Assembly: GCA_026388535.1 (NCBI GenBank)
Contig: JAPLJP010000137.1
Span: forward strand, 1-50,845
DNA: 50,845 nucleotides
Reading direction: 5' to 3'
Origin: Deltaproteobacteria bacterium
GTDB taxonomy: Bacteria; Desulfobacterota; Syntrophia; Syntrophales; Smithellaceae
The position numbers and the translations under genes were made by a program. The notes under the pieces were generated by a model. The model was not told the origin of the DNA and did no database searches. It worked only from the letters and a program-made list of their open reading frames with translations. Position 1 is the first letter of the stretch; every line of letters starts with the position of its first letter. Below are positions 1 to 9,500 of this stretch, piece after piece.

Positions 1-1
1 A

Positions 2-1114
2 CCGCAGACGCCTCTTACAGAAAAACTTTCCGAATATGTTGAGTCAGGTGAAATGAAGGCTGAATACATTCCCGTCGAGAGCGAACATTCCGCTCTTGCC
101 GTATGCATTGCCGCATCATCGGCCGGCGCCAGATCTTTTACGGCGACAAGCGCCAACGGGCTTCTCTACATGCATGAGCAGGTCCAGTGGGCGGCCGGCG
201 CAAGGCTTCCCATTGTGATGTGCGTTGTCAACAGGGCGGTAGGCGCTCCCTGGAATGTCTGGAATGACCAGCAGGACTCGATTTCCCAGCGCGACACCGG
301 CTGGATACAGATGTATTGCTCTGACCATCAGCAGATCATTGATTCGGTCATCAAAGCCTACTGGCTCGCGGAGAAGGTGAGCGTCCCGATTATGGTTTGC
401 TATGACGGATATATCCTTTCTCACACCTACATGCCGTTTGATGTGCCGGATCAGGAAAAGGTCGATGCGTTTCTTCCGCCGTTCAAACCGGATTACGCAC
501 TCAACACCGAGGAACCTGCCAATCTCAATACAGTAACTCTACCCGACGTGCGCATGAATGCCCGGGGTGAGCTTGCCCATGGATATATGGAGATTCGATA
601 TCTGCTTCATGAAGAAATGAGGACGGCGCTTACGGTAGCCGCGGAAGTGGAAAAACGGTTTGCCAAAATATTCGGAAGGGGCGGAGATCCGTATATAGAA
701 TCTTATCTTTGCGATGACGCGGAATATGTTGCCGTGGGCCTGGGCTCTCTGACATACCAACTGCGGGTTTCCGTGGATGCCTTGAGAAAAGAGGGCATCC
801 GGGTAGGCGTCATGGGTGTTCGCTTTTATCGGCCTTTCCCGGACGTTGCAATTGCCAATGCCTTGAAAGGGAAAAAAGGTGTCTTCGTCTTCGAAAAGGC
901 GCTCAGCTACGGTTATGAAGGAGCGCTGGTATCGGATTTAAAGTCCGCCCTTTATGAACATCTTGCGGACACAGGCGCTCTGCCGGTGGTCCAGAATTTT
1001 ATTTTGGGAATCGGCGGCCGCGACATTAGAACAGATGATTTGACACAAATCCTGCGGGCCGCGACGAAAAGCAGGATTGCAAAAGAGCCCGTATGGATAG
1101 GGCTCAAGCTTTAG
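2..1114 (+). CDS. porA: 2-oxoacid (pyruvate):ferredoxin oxidoreductase, alpha subunit (5' partial)
   Basis: Alpha subunit of a TPP-dependent 2-oxoacid:ferredoxin oxidoreductase, which decarboxylates pyruvate or a related 2-oxoacid to acyl-CoA and reduces ferredoxin in the cytoplasm. The frame is open to the left edge. The first visible residues (PQTPLTEKLSEYV) match the conserved PQTPITEKL region near the family N terminus, so only a few dozen residues should be missing. The block VESEHSAL is followed by SAGARSFTATSANGL and by VNRAVGAPWN, all typical of PorA. The C-terminal part (about residues 230-370) is the transketolase C-terminal-like domain. porB follows after 67 bp on the same strand, so the two form an operon whose gamma and delta genes presumably lie to the left. 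Substrate (pyruvate versus another 2-oxoacid) is inferred from family resemblance only. Confidence 0.9.
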   Translation, partial: PQTPLTEKLSEYVESGEMKAEYIPVESEHSALAVCIAASSAGARSFTATSANGLLYMHEQVQWAAGARLPIVMCVVNRAVGAPWNVWNDQQDSISQRDTGWIQMYCSDHQQIIDSVIKAYWLAEKVSVPIMVCYDGYILSHTYMPFDVPDQEKVDAFLPPFKPDYALNTEEPANLNTVTLPDVRMNARGELAHGYMEIRYLLHEEMRTALTVAAEVEKRFAKIFGRGGDPYIESYLCDDAEYVAVGLGSLTYQLRVSVDALRKEGIRVGVMGVRFYRPFPDVAIANALKGKKGVFVFEKALSYGYEGALVSDLKSALYEHLADTGALPVVQNFILGIGGRDIRTDDLTQILRAATKSRIAKEPVWIGLKL

Positions 1115-1181
1115 CAAATTCATTAACGCGCTTATCCCGCATAACGGGGCTTATCCCGTCTATCGGGGTTAGGAGAATTTC

Positions 1182-2084
1182 ATGCAGGCCAAGACTAACA
1201 TTTTAAGCGTACCGACAGAGGAATTTGTCCATCCGGGAACAAGAGCGTGCACCGGTTGCGGTTTGGCCATCGCCTACAGGGTGGGTCTCAAGGCCTTGGG
1301 AAAAGACACAATTCTTGTTGTGCCGCCCAGCTGTCTTACCGTGCTTCAGGGGCTTTTCCCGATTGCCTCGACAAAGCTTCCCTGCCTGAATGTGACGTTT
1401 GCATCAACCGCAGCGGCGGCATCCGGACTGCTGGCAACTTTGAAGGTACAAGGCAAGGATAATATTAAAGTGGCTGCGTGGGCAGGCGACGGCGGGACAA
1501 GCGACATCGGCTTGCAGGCTTTATCGGGTGCCGCGGAAAGAGGCGAAAACTTCATCTATCTCTGCTACGACAATGAAGGGTACATGAACACCGGTGGTCA
1601 GCGCTCGGGCACGACCCCGATCGGCGCTATAACCGCAAACACGCCGTTCAAGGGAAAGCTGCAGCAAAAAAAAGATGTTCCGGCCATCATGGCAGCGCAT
1701 AACTTAAGTTATGTTGCCGCCTGTTCCGCCGCGTACCCGCTGGATCTTTTTGACAAGATACGAAAGTGCGTTGATATGCCGGGCACCAAATACATCCATA
1801 TCCATATTCCTTGCCCGCCGGGCTGGGGATATGATCCGCGATACGGGATAAAGATCGGCAGGCTGGCTGTGGAAACCGGATATTATGACCTCTACGAAAT
1901 TGTGAATGGGGAGTTCAACCTGACGGCGGCATCGGAAAAGCTAGTGGAAAAACGCAAGCTGATACCGGTGCGTGAATACTTCCGCGCGCAGTCACGTTTC
2001 AAGATTCTTACCGACGTGCAGATAGCCGAAATCCAGAACCAGATCGACGCGAAGTGGACTGGTTATTATAAAAAAGACGAGTAA
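1182..2084 (+). CDS. porB: 2-oxoacid (pyruvate):ferredoxin oxidoreductase, beta subunit
   Basis: TPP-binding beta subunit that pairs with the upstream alpha subunit. The thiamine-diphosphate motif is visible as GDGGTSDIG (residues 102-110) with NEGYMNTGGQ at 131-140. Cys23 and Cys26 in CTGCG, Cys51 and a Cys near residue 210 (IPCPPGWG) fit the 4Fe-4S ligands of PorB. Length 300 aa is normal. The start is supported by TTAGGAG a few bases upstream. The 67-bp spacer from porA holds two copies of GCTTATCCCG. A strong hairpin lies 50 bp past the stop. The exact 2-oxoacid used is not shown by the sequence. Confidence 0.93.
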   Translation: MQAKTNILSVPTEEFVHPGTRACTGCGLAIAYRVGLKALGKDTILVVPPSCLTVLQGLFPIASTKLPCLNVTFASTAAAASGLLATLKVQGKDNIKVAAWAGDGGTSDIGLQALSGAAERGENFIYLCYDNEGYMNTGGQRSGTTPIGAITANTPFKGKLQQKKDVPAIMAAHNLSYVAACSAAYPLDLFDKIRKCVDMPGTKYIHIHIPCPPGWGYDPRYGIKIGRLAVETGYYDLYEIVNGEFNLTAASEKLVEKRKLIPVREYFRAQSRFKILTDVQIAEIQNQIDAKWTGYYKKDE

Positions 2085-2134
2085 CCCACTACTTCTGAAG
2101 AAAGTTTTCGCCTACAATATGCTCACTTCTTTTT

Positions 2135-2162
2135 AGCAGGAGGGGCTGCTGTCCCTCCTGCT
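2135..2162. terminator. hairpin between convergent genes, likely bidirectional terminator
   Basis: A perfect 10-bp stem (AGCAGGAGGG at 2135-2144 with CCCTCCTGCT at 2153-2162) and an 8-nt loop sit between porB (+) and the acyl-CoA synthetase (-). TTTTT precedes it on +. A clean U-tract is lacking on either side, so termination is inferred mainly from position and stem strength. Confidence 0.55.
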
Positions 2163-2172
2163 CTCTTCACAA

Positions 2173-3999
2173 TTATTCTTTGTAGAGATTTTCCAGCATA
2201 TCCCCGTATTTTTCCATGACTACACGGCGTTTTAGTTTCATGGTTTGGGTGAGCATCCCATTATCCAGAGTAAAATCTTCCATGACAAATTCAAATTTGC
2301 GGGGAATCTCGTAGGACCCGACTGTTTTTTTGAGATGGTTTTGGACCTCGGAAGTGAGCAGGTCCCTCAATTTCTTACCAGCAGGATTTGACGAATCAAA
2401 AAGATCCTTGGCGTCAACCGACAAGTTCATCTCTTCGGCCATATGTTGCAGCAGTTTCATATCCGGCACGATTAATCCAACATTGTACTCATGCCCTGCC
2501 CCGGTGATTACGGCATTCAAAATCCAGGGCATGACCTTCATTTCCAGTTCAATGGTGTCCGGATGGATATATTTACCATTGGCCAGTTTATATTCTTCCT
2601 TGAATCTGCCAGTAATAAATAAAAAACCGTCATCATCCAAGCGACCACGATCACCGGTACGTACACCCCGCATTCCTTTCATTTCCACAATCACCTCTTT
2701 GGTTTGTTCCGGTTTATTGTGGTATCCAATCATGCATTGGGGTCCGAAGCAAAGGATCTCACCGTCATCGCCGGTCTCACCTGTTCGCGAGCGATCAATA
2801 ACGACTTTTGTTTTGTTAATGGGTTTCCCGACCGATCCCAAACGATTACCCATTAAAGGCGAGTTAATCGTAATAGCCGGAGAAGTTTCGCTCAAGCCAT
2901 AAGCATCATAGGTGGGAATCCCGACATCAATAAAGAATTTGGCGATTTCCACATTCATAGGGGCACTGCCGGTTACCGCGTTATCCAGGCGTCCTCCAAA
3001 ACGGGCCCGAATCTTTTTCAAAACGATTTTATCAAGTATTTTATATTTTAAACTTTCCTTGCCTGTTTCCCGTTTGAGTTTCGCCGCCGCAAGCGCTGCT
3101 TCAAAGAGCTTTAACTTCAAGCCGCCTTCTTCCCGCATCTTGGCCCAAACCCCGTTATAGACCTTGTTAAAAATCCGGGGCACGGTGATCATGAAAGTAG
3201 GTTGGACTTTGGGCAAATCATCAATCAGAGTTTCCACCGATCCCATAATGCCGATTGATCCACCTCTGAGAATGAAGGCATGTAAATCGGCCGTGATCCC
3301 GAAAGAGTGAGCCCAGGGGAGCATGGAGATGCATCGACTTTGTTCGGTCAGATTCGGAAACCAGGCCAGGCCGGCTTTAACGTTTTCCGCCAGATTGCCG
3401 TGAGACAGCAAGACGCCCTTGGGTTCGCCGGTGGTGCCTGAGGTATAAATCAGTACAGCTACTTCGGAGTATTTAGGCTTGCGGGAAGGAACCGATTTTC
3501 CCGCGCCTTTTTTCTCCAACGCCGCCATCGTGTTCTCGCCTGTACCTTCAATCAGATAGATATGCTTCAGGGTGGAAATCTCGGCAGGAAAATCTTTTAT
3601 CTTTTCCAGAATTTCATACCTGGACACGAACAGTACCTTGACCTCGGCATCTTTCACGATATATTTCCACATCGAAACCAATTCTTTTTCATACATTGGC
3701 ACATAGGCGGCGCCCAAGCCCTGCGTGGCGATCTCTCCGATTAACCATTCTTTTCGGTTATTCGCGATAATACCGACGGTGTCTCCGACACCAACGCCGA
3801 TTGCGGCCAATCCTGCCCGCAAATTATTCGCCCGTTCCGCGATTTGAGCGTAGGTAATCCATTGATACACTCCGGCGCTGTCTTTCTCACCAATTAACGG
3901 ATTATTCGCGTATTTCGACGCGCTGGACTCGAAAAAATCCACCAGATTATCAGGCGGCTCATATACATTACTATATTCGCCATATTCAAAAATCGCCAT
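2173..3999 (-). CDS. AMP-dependent long-chain acyl-CoA synthetase
   Basis: ANL-superfamily enzyme that activates a fatty acid with ATP and CoA. The P-loop motif YTSGTTGEPKG is at residues 185-195. The adenylate-binding AYGLSETSP and the TGDRGRLDDDGFLFITGR hinge region follow. Length of about 608 aa fits the bacterial FadD15-like long-chain group (AMP-binding domain plus C-terminal lid). I chose ATG at 3999, because GGGAGG lies 9 nt upstream. A TTG at 4008 in the same frame is too close to it. The gene is convergent with porB and stands alone behind 297 bp of AT-rich DNA. With the 3-hydroxyacyl-CoA dehydrogenase near 10 kb it suggests acyl-CoA metabolism. Chain-length preference cannot be read. 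Confidence 0.9.
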   Translation of the reverse strand: MAIFEYGEYSNVYEPPDNLVDFFESSASKYANNPLIGEKDSAGVYQWITYAQIAERANNLRAGLAAIGVGVGDTVGIIANNRKEWLIGEIATQGLGAAYVPMYEKELVSMWKYIVKDAEVKVLFVSRYEILEKIKDFPAEISTLKHIYLIEGTGENTMAALEKKGAGKSVPSRKPKYSEVAVLIYTSGTTGEPKGVLLSHGNLAENVKAGLAWFPNLTEQSRCISMLPWAHSFGITADLHAFILRGGSIGIMGSVETLIDDLPKVQPTFMITVPRIFNKVYNGVWAKMREEGGLKLKLFEAALAAAKLKRETGKESLKYKILDKIVLKKIRARFGGRLDNAVTGSAPMNVEIAKFFIDVGIPTYDAYGLSETSPAITINSPLMGNRLGSVGKPINKTKVVIDRSRTGETGDDGEILCFGPQCMIGYHNKPEQTKEVIVEMKGMRGVRTGDRGRLDDDGFLFITGRFKEEYKLANGKYIHPDTIELEMKVMPWILNAVITGAGHEYNVGLIVPDMKLLQHMAEEMNLSVDAKDLFDSSNPAGKKLRDLLTSEVQNHLKKTVGSYEIPRKFEFVMEDFTLDNGMLTQTMKLKRRVVMEKYGDMLENLYKE

Positions 4000-4296
4000 A
4001 GATCTCAACCTCCCTTTCGATTTTTTTATTCAAATTTATTGAAAGTTTAATTTAAAAAAACTTATTAAGTTTTTGGCTATTGTTAGTTGGTAAACGAGTT
4101 AAGAAATAAACTTCTCTGTATAACGACGATTATGGAAATTTTGTTATTATTCAAAGAATAGTATCAAAAGGTATGCTCACACGTTTTTGATTAGCAAATC
4201 CCTTTCGATGGTATAAGAATACGAATAATGACCCTGTAAGTCAAGAGAATTTGAAATCTTCCACTTCGCTCATTATCTCTTAATCGTGGCCTAGCA

Positions 4297-5280
4297 TCAG
4301 CATCCAATGGCTGTTTTCAAAGTATCCATATTCAAATTGCCGCCGGACATTATCATAACTACTTTCTTACCGGCGAGACGTTCTTTTATTTTGTAAGCGG
4401 CCATTAAAGAAACGGCGCCGGCAGCCTCGGCCAGATTATGGGTGGTGGTCAGCGCCATTCTGATCCCTTCAAGTATCTCATTTTCTGTAAGCAAAACCAC
4501 ATCACTTATGGTGTCCTTGAGAATGACATAGGGCAGATGGAATACACTTCTTGCGGCAAGGCCTTCCGCGACCGTATGAGCTTGATCCAGAGTTACAATT
4601 TCTCCCTTTTTCCAGGAATTATAGAAGGATGGGGCGTTGACTGCCTCTACGCCGATTATTTCTATATCTGGATTGATCGCGCGTACTGTTTTTAAAAGCG
4701 ACGCACAGCCTGCACCGCCGCCGATAGGACAAATAATTGCATCCGCTTGGGGCAGATCCTCAATAATTTCCAATCCCATAGTGGCGAGGCCGTTTAAGAT
4801 TTCCGGTTCGTTGCCCTGCCGGACATAGTAATAACCAGCGCTGTCCACAAGCTCTTCGCAGTATGATTGCGCGTCATAGAAGTCTTCTCCGTGGACAATA
4901 AGTTCTGCACCGTAGCTTTCTATTGTTCTGTTGATTTCAGGATTGTTGCCCTCCGGCACGACAACCGTGCAGGGCACATGAAACCATTGTCCCGCCCAGG
5001 CCATAGCAAGGCCGTGGTTGCCCCTGGTGGCAACAAGGATACCAGCCTCCAGCTCTTCTTTAGACATGTGATGAAAAAAATTAAGCGCCCCTCTTATCTT
5101 GAATGAACCAGTCGGATTGTGGTTTTCATGCTTGACGAACGCCTCACAGCCGATAAGTCTGGAAAGTTCCGGATAGCGTATCAGGTTTGTCCTGTTAAGG
5201 TATCTGTTGATAACCGATCTTGCCATGAAAGCTTTTGTAAGGTTTACCTCTTTGCTCAACGCTTCATATTTTTTCAGCAT
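4297..5280 (-). CDS. threonine/serine dehydratase (PLP fold type II)
   Basis: PLP-dependent enzyme of the tryptophan-synthase-beta fold, most like catabolic or biosynthetic threonine dehydratase, which converts threonine to 2-oxobutyrate and ammonia. The Schiff-base lysine is K61 in the motif GSFKIRGA. ATRGNHGLAMAW and the glycine-rich phosphate loop GGGAGCASLL also match the family. The 327-aa length is the short form without a C-terminal ACT domain, so feedback control by isoleucine through ACT is not expected. The ATG is preceded by a strong AGGAGG. The 288-bp spacer upstream of the neighbouring synthetase suggests separate transcription. Serine racemase or another beta-family dehydratase is an alternative. 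Confidence 0.85.
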   Translation of the reverse strand: MLKKYEALSKEVNLTKAFMARSVINRYLNRTNLIRYPELSRLIGCEAFVKHENHNPTGSFKIRGALNFFHHMSKEELEAGILVATRGNHGLAMAWAGQWFHVPCTVVVPEGNNPEINRTIESYGAELIVHGEDFYDAQSYCEELVDSAGYYYVRQGNEPEILNGLATMGLEIIEDLPQADAIICPIGGGAGCASLLKTVRAINPDIEIIGVEAVNAPSFYNSWKKGEIVTLDQAHTVAEGLAARSVFHLPYVILKDTISDVVLLTENEILEGIRMALTTTHNLAEAAGAVSLMAAYKIKERLAGKKVVMIMSGGNLNMDTLKTAIGC

Positions 5281-5346
5281 AAAAATACCTCCTGATAATT
5301 ACGGCCGGCAGTTTTGGTTTTAATCCTAAAAAAATAAAACCGCTTC

Positions 5347-6636
5347 CTAAATATGTTTGCTTATTAAATCGGCGTATCTGGCGGCGGCGCCTATGTTGGA
5401 CAGAACAACCGCCTTGCCCTTTTCGCCCCGACTCTTGAGTTCTTCGGGATTCTCCAGCGCCTGAACAATTCCCCGCAGTAATTCCTCCTCGTTTCTTATA
5501 GTCACGCCGCAGCCCGCCTCTTCCAGCAATGCCTTTTCCGCACTGAAATCTTCCATTGAAGGGCCGTAAAAAATCACCTTGCCCCAGGCCGCCGCCTCCA
5601 AAATGTTCTGGCCTCCTTTAGGTACCAGAGAACCGCCGCAATAAACAACAGAGGCCAGCGAATAAATCTTGAACAGCTCTCCTATTACATCAACCACAAT
5701 TATTCGCTCGTCTTTTCGCTGCCGTCCGTTATTTATATCCGAAAGCGTTATGAAATCATTAAGATTCTCCTGCCGCAAAAGGCCGAGAACATCATTGGTT
5801 CTTTCAATGTGCCGCGGAACAATAATCAATTTAAAATCGGGATAACGCTTTAAGAGTTCCTGATAAACATTAATGACAATTTTCTCTTCACCTTCGTGCG
5901 TGCTGCCCGCTACAAAAAATCTTTCGTTTTCGCGCGCGTGGAAACGGCGGGATATTTCTTCCCGCAAGGCGGGCGAAACCGTCGCGGCCAGACCATCATA
6001 CTTGGCATTTCCCAGCACTTTTATTTTTACGGAATTCATGCCGATATTTTTCAGACGTACCGCGTCAATTTCGGAAATCATTCCGGCTACGCTTAAATTA
6101 CTCAGAACCTTTTCCCAGAAAAATCCCGTCAAATGATATCTGCGATATGAACGCGGCGAAATCCGTCCGTTAACCATCAATGTTTTTATCCGGCGCGCTT
6201 CGCAAGCCCGGATAAAATTTGGCCAGAGCTCTGTTTCTACCAGTACAAAAACATCGGGAGCGGCCATTTTTATCATTTTGCTCACGACAGGGGGAATATC
6301 GAGAGGAAAGTAAATAAATGCGTCGGCTTCCTTAACAAGATTAAGCGCCATTTCTTGTCCCGTTTCCGTGGAAGTCGAAAAAATAACTTTAACATCCGGC
6401 ATTTTCTTTTTTAAGGAAGCGACAATCGGCGCGGCGGCGGTCACCTCGCCGACAGATACCGCGTGAATCCAGACTCTTCGCCCTTCTTTCAAATCAGCCA
6501 GTATTTTCGCCTGCCTGCCGCCGAGTTTCTGGATGAAACTTTTACGATATTTGCCGGTAAAGATTATTTTCAGCAGAAAATAGGGCAGGACGATTATCGC
6601 CGCGATAAATAAAATTATATTATATAGAATATACAT
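5347..6636 (-). CDS. waaA: 3-deoxy-D-manno-octulosonic acid transferase (Kdo transferase)
   Basis: Glycosyltransferase family 30 enzyme that adds Kdo to lipid A precursor at the inner membrane during LPS assembly. A hydrophobic anchor (YNIILFIAAIIVLPYFLLKII) follows the start. Next come WIHAVSVGEV (family block), VLVETELWPN and GTSH-type AGSTHEGEE, and a C-terminal GT-B half with GGQNILEAAAWGK. The total of 429 aa is normal. I chose ATG at 6636 rather than the in-frame GTG at 6675, because the shorter product begins directly at the membrane anchor, as is usual for WaaA. Neither start has a strong ribosome site. Its presence shows the host makes LPS. Confidence 0.9.
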   Translation of the reverse strand: MYILYNIILFIAAIIVLPYFLLKIIFTGKYRKSFIQKLGGRQAKILADLKEGRRVWIHAVSVGEVTAAAPIVASLKKKMPDVKVIFSTSTETGQEMALNLVKEADAFIYFPLDIPPVVSKMIKMAAPDVFVLVETELWPNFIRACEARRIKTLMVNGRISPRSYRRYHLTGFFWEKVLSNLSVAGMISEIDAVRLKNIGMNSVKIKVLGNAKYDGLAATVSPALREEISRRFHARENERFFVAGSTHEGEEKIVINVYQELLKRYPDFKLIIVPRHIERTNDVLGLLRQENLNDFITLSDINNGRQRKDERIIVVDVIGELFKIYSLASVVYCGGSLVPKGGQNILEAAAWGKVIFYGPSMEDFSAEKALLEEAGCGVTIRNEEELLRGIVQALENPEELKSRGEKGKAVVLSNIGAAARYADLISKHI

Positions 6637-6715
6637 GTGTATATCTTTAGATTTTTCCGCTTTAGTGTCAAGCACCTTTTATTTACGGTATTCCCAAAAA
6701 CGAAAAACTCATTTG

Positions 6716-6744
6716 TTGACAATGGCCGTCCTTTGATATATTTT
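6716..6744 (+). promoter_or_regulatory. sigma70-type promoter for rpe
   Basis: A perfect -35 TTGACA at 6716-6721 is followed by an AT-rich -10 (TATATT at 6737, 15-bp spacer, or TATTTT at 6739, 17-bp spacer). It lies about 40 bp before the rpe start. It sits in the divergent waaA-rpe spacer. Confidence 0.6.
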
Positions 6745-6782
6745 ACGCCCATCAAAAAAAACATCACAGGGGAGAAAAAGCA

Positions 6783-7439
6783 ATGAAAATAATTGCTCCA
6801 TCGATTCTTTCCGCGGACGGCGGTAAACTGAGCGAAGAAATTATCGCCGTGGAAAAAGCAGGCGCCGACTGGATTCACATTGATGTAATGGACGGCAATT
6901 TTGTTCCCAATATCACCATGGGCCCGTCTATAATAGCTGCCTTGAGAAAAACAACAAAACTTCTCTTTGATGTTCATTTGATGATTGAAAATCCCGACAG
7001 ATATATTGAATCTTTCTCCCATGCAGGCGCAGATATTATCACTGTTCACGCGGAAGCCACAAATCATCTGCATCGAACAATTGACCTGATTAAGAGTTTT
7101 GGTCAAAAGGCAGGCGTTTCTTTAAATCCGGCGACGCCGCTCGTACAAGTTGAAGATGTTATTCGCCATATTGACCTTCTACTGATTATGACCGTCAATC
7201 CCGGATTCGGCGGACAGCAATTCATTGCTACATCCTTGTCAAAAATCGCCCGGGCCAATAAAATGCTGGAAGGATTGCCGCGCAAACCTCTGCTGGAAGT
7301 TGACGGAGGGGTTACCCTGAAAAATATCGGCGATATCGCGCAGGCCGGAGCCGATGTCATTGTCGCCGGCGCCGCGATTTTCGGTACTGAAGATTATAAA
7401 AAAACAATCTCTTCATTGAAACTTGCCGCAGGCAGTTAG
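6783..7439 (+). CDS. rpe: ribulose-phosphate 3-epimerase
   Basis: TIM-barrel metalloenzyme that interconverts ribulose 5-phosphate and xylulose 5-phosphate in the pentose phosphate pathway. It starts with the family signature IAPSILSAD. Metal ligands are visible as H32 and D34 (HIDVMDG), H65 (DVHLM) and D174 (VDGGV). MTVNPGFGGQ is the phosphate-binding loop. At 218 aa it is full length. GGGGAG lies just upstream of the ATG. It is transcribed away from waaA as a single gene. The downstream spacer carries a dispersed repeat. Confidence 0.95.
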   Translation: MKIIAPSILSADGGKLSEEIIAVEKAGADWIHIDVMDGNFVPNITMGPSIIAALRKTTKLLFDVHLMIENPDRYIESFSHAGADIITVHAEATNHLHRTIDLIKSFGQKAGVSLNPATPLVQVEDVIRHIDLLLIMTVNPGFGGQQFIATSLSKIARANKMLEGLPRKPLLEVDGGVTLKNIGDIAQAGADVIVAGAAIFGTEDYKKTISSLKLAAGS

Positions 7440-7487
7440 ACCAAGCAAACCTACTAAAAAATCACTGCGCGAAAATTTGTCATTACT

Positions 7488-7610
7488 GTCATTGCGAAAC
7501 GCCTCTCAGGTCATGATGACCCCACGGTGCCCTTTAGGGTATTTAGGTTACGTTTTGGCAATCTTAAAGATTTCTCGTCGTTCCGGCACTCTGGAACTCC
7601 TCGGAATGAC
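7488..7610. repeat. degenerate GTCATT-type dispersed palindromic repeat
   Basis: It starts with GTCATTGCGAAAC and ends with GGAATGAC, with GATTTCTCGTCG inside. These blocks recur at 9501-9580 and 10786-10874, so this is a diverged member of the same family. It occupies most of the rpe to GT2 spacer (7440-7633). Confidence 0.6.
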
Positions 7611-7633
7611 ATAAATTTTATGTTAGTTGTTTT

Positions 7634-8383
7634 TTATTTGGCGGGGAATAAATCAGACTTTATTAAGTTCATTTTAGCCAAACGAAAAGCACACGCTGTT
7701 TGTAGACAGCCGAAACCGTATTCGATACTCCGGCTGAGATTAATGGATGACGCTTCGGCAAAATATTTTGTCGGACAACTTACTTCCGCAACTGTATAAC
7801 CAAACCAGACAATTTGAGCCATCATCTGATTATCGAAGACAAAATCATCGGAGTTATTTTTCAGCGGCAGTTTCAGTAAAAGCTCGCGGGAAAAGGCGCG
7901 GTATCCGGTGTGATATTCGGAAAGTTTCGCGCCGATTAAAATATTTTCCGCCAAAGTCAGAAAACGGTTGGCGACATATTTCCACGGCGGCATGCCGCCT
8001 TTTAAGGCGTAGCCGCCGAGGATGCGCGAACCAAGCACGCAATGGTAAAGGCCATTGCCGATTAACGAAGCCATAGCCGGAATCAGCTTGGGCGTGTATT
8101 GATAATCGGGATGCACCATGATTACAATATCCGCGCCTTCTTCCAGCGCCAGACGGTAGCAGGTTTTTTGATTGCCGCCATAGCCGAAATTGCGTTCATG
8201 TACGAACACTTTTGTATGGGGAAGGCTAGCCGCCACTTTCGCGGTATTGTCAGGGCTGGCGTCATCAACAAGAATGACCATATCCACGATGCCCTGAGCC
8301 ATGACCTCCTCATATGTTTTGATGAGGGTTTTCTCGGCATTATAAGCCGGCATGACTACGACCACTTTTTTATTCTGAAACAT
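7634..8383 (-). CDS. family 2 glycosyltransferase (polyprenyl-phosphate sugar transferase-like)
   Basis: GT-A fold glycosyltransferase. VVVVMPAYNAEKTL at the N terminus and DDASPDNT (residues 40-47) form the nucleotide-sugar site, and MVHPDYQYTP provides the DxD-equivalent acid. The overall pattern (RNFGYGGNQKT, LGSRILGG, TGYRAFSRELL) resembles DPM1-like enzymes that load a sugar onto polyprenyl phosphate. No C-terminal membrane segment is seen in the 249 aa, so it is probably cytoplasmic or peripheral. The gene begins 20 bp after the upstream flavoenzyme gene, so they are probably cotranscribed, though no functional link is evident. Donor and acceptor are unknown. Confidence 0.8.
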   Translation of the reverse strand: MFQNKKVVVVMPAYNAEKTLIKTYEEVMAQGIVDMVILVDDASPDNTAKVAASLPHTKVFVHERNFGYGGNQKTCYRLALEEGADIVIMVHPDYQYTPKLIPAMASLIGNGLYHCVLGSRILGGYALKGGMPPWKYVANRFLTLAENILIGAKLSEYHTGYRAFSRELLLKLPLKNNSDDFVFDNQMMAQIVWFGYTVAEVSCPTKYFAEASSINLSRSIEYGFGCLQTACAFRLAKMNLIKSDLFPAK

Positions 8384-8403
8384 ACCTTTCCCGGCCTTGC
8401 TCT

Positions 8404-9441
8404 TTAGGAAAAATGCGCGTCAAGTTTTTGCTGTTGCTTCTTTGCTTCGGCCACCATTCTTTCCATCAGCTCGGCCACCGTCGGTTCATCATGAAGCAGG
8501 CCCATAATCTGTCCCACTGGAAGCACTCCCTCTTTAGTGTCGCCGTCTTCCGTGGCGGTTTTGATCGCATGGAAACCGTTAGCCATAAAGGCAAGCTGAC
8601 GGGCGTTTTTCCAACCGGAGAGCAGAACTCCCACAAATAGTTTAAAGAAAGGCATTTTCAGTTGTTTGGCGATATCCTGTGCATTGAAGAAAGCCGCCGG
8701 CAGATTCAATCCCTTCTTAATGGCTCTTTGGGCGGCGTCAGTCTTCATGATACGGCAGAGGAGTCCGTCAAATCTATCCGAATACAAAGTATCTTCCACG
8801 TCTTTTTCCATGGACAGTTTTTTATAGACACTATGCAGGGGACTTTCCTTGGTCGTCATAAAACGCGTGCCCATAGCGATTCCTTCCGCGCCCAGCGCCA
8901 GAGCCGCCGCCAGACCGCGCCCGTCGCCGAAACCGCCGGTGGCGATAACGGGAATCTTCACCGCGTCCACAAGCGATGGAACCAGTACCAGAGAAGTCAC
9001 GTGTTCGCCGTGCGCCGCCGCTTCGTGGCCGGTGGCGATCACGCCGTCACAGCCGTAATCCTCCGCCCGTTTGGCGTGGCGGGCGTTAACTACAGTGGCG
9101 ATGACCTTGCCGCCGTAGCTGTGAGACTGTTTTACAATCCAGTCGCCCTTGCCCAGCGAAAAATTAATCACCGGCACTTTTTCTTCCAGAAGCACTTTGG
9201 CGTTTTCCGCCGCGCCCGGAAACAAAAGTGTAGCATTGGCTCCAAACGGTTTATCCGTAAGAGAACGGATTTCTTTGATTGCCGCGCGTGTCTGTTCGGC
9301 ATTGAACGGACCTGTCGCCAGAATTCCTAGACCTCCGGCGTTGGAAACAGCCGCGACCATTTTAGGAACGCTTATCCAACTCATGCCGGATAAAATAATG
9401 GGATACTTAATGCCGAAAAGTTCTGTGATTTTAGTTTTCAT
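8404..9441 (-). CDS. nitronate monooxygenase / enoyl-ACP reductase II-like FMN enzyme
   Basis: FMN-dependent TIM-barrel protein of the 2-nitropropane dioxygenase / FabK group. Visible blocks are KYPIILSGMSW, NAGGLGILATG (residues about 34-44), CDGVIATGHEAAAHGEH with the conserved HE/H region, PVIATGGFGDGRG and GAEGIAMGTRF. These bind FMN phosphate and line the active site. The length of 345 aa is normal. Members either oxidise nitronates or reduce enoyl-ACP or related substrates, and sequence alone does not separate these roles. It is followed after 20 bp by the GT2 gene. The upstream spacer carries a dispersed palindromic repeat. Confidence 0.8.
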   Translation of the reverse strand: MKTKITELFGIKYPIILSGMSWISVPKMVAAVSNAGGLGILATGPFNAEQTRAAIKEIRSLTDKPFGANATLLFPGAAENAKVLLEEKVPVINFSLGKGDWIVKQSHSYGGKVIATVVNARHAKRAEDYGCDGVIATGHEAAAHGEHVTSLVLVPSLVDAVKIPVIATGGFGDGRGLAAALALGAEGIAMGTRFMTTKESPLHSVYKKLSMEKDVEDTLYSDRFDGLLCRIMKTDAAQRAIKKGLNLPAAFFNAQDIAKQLKMPFFKLFVGVLLSGWKNARQLAFMANGFHAIKTATEDGDTKEGVLPVGQIMGLLHDEPTVAELMERMVAEAKKQQQKLDAHFS

Positions 9442-9500
9442 AAATAATCTCCATAAAATTTGTTAATACAAATTGAGACCCTTGCAAAACTGTATTTAAT

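Noticed and set aside
8662-9330. 222-codon frame on + opposite the NMO-like gene
   Set aside because: The - strand frame encodes a complete, well-conserved flavoenzyme; the + product resembles nothing and lacks a ribosome site.
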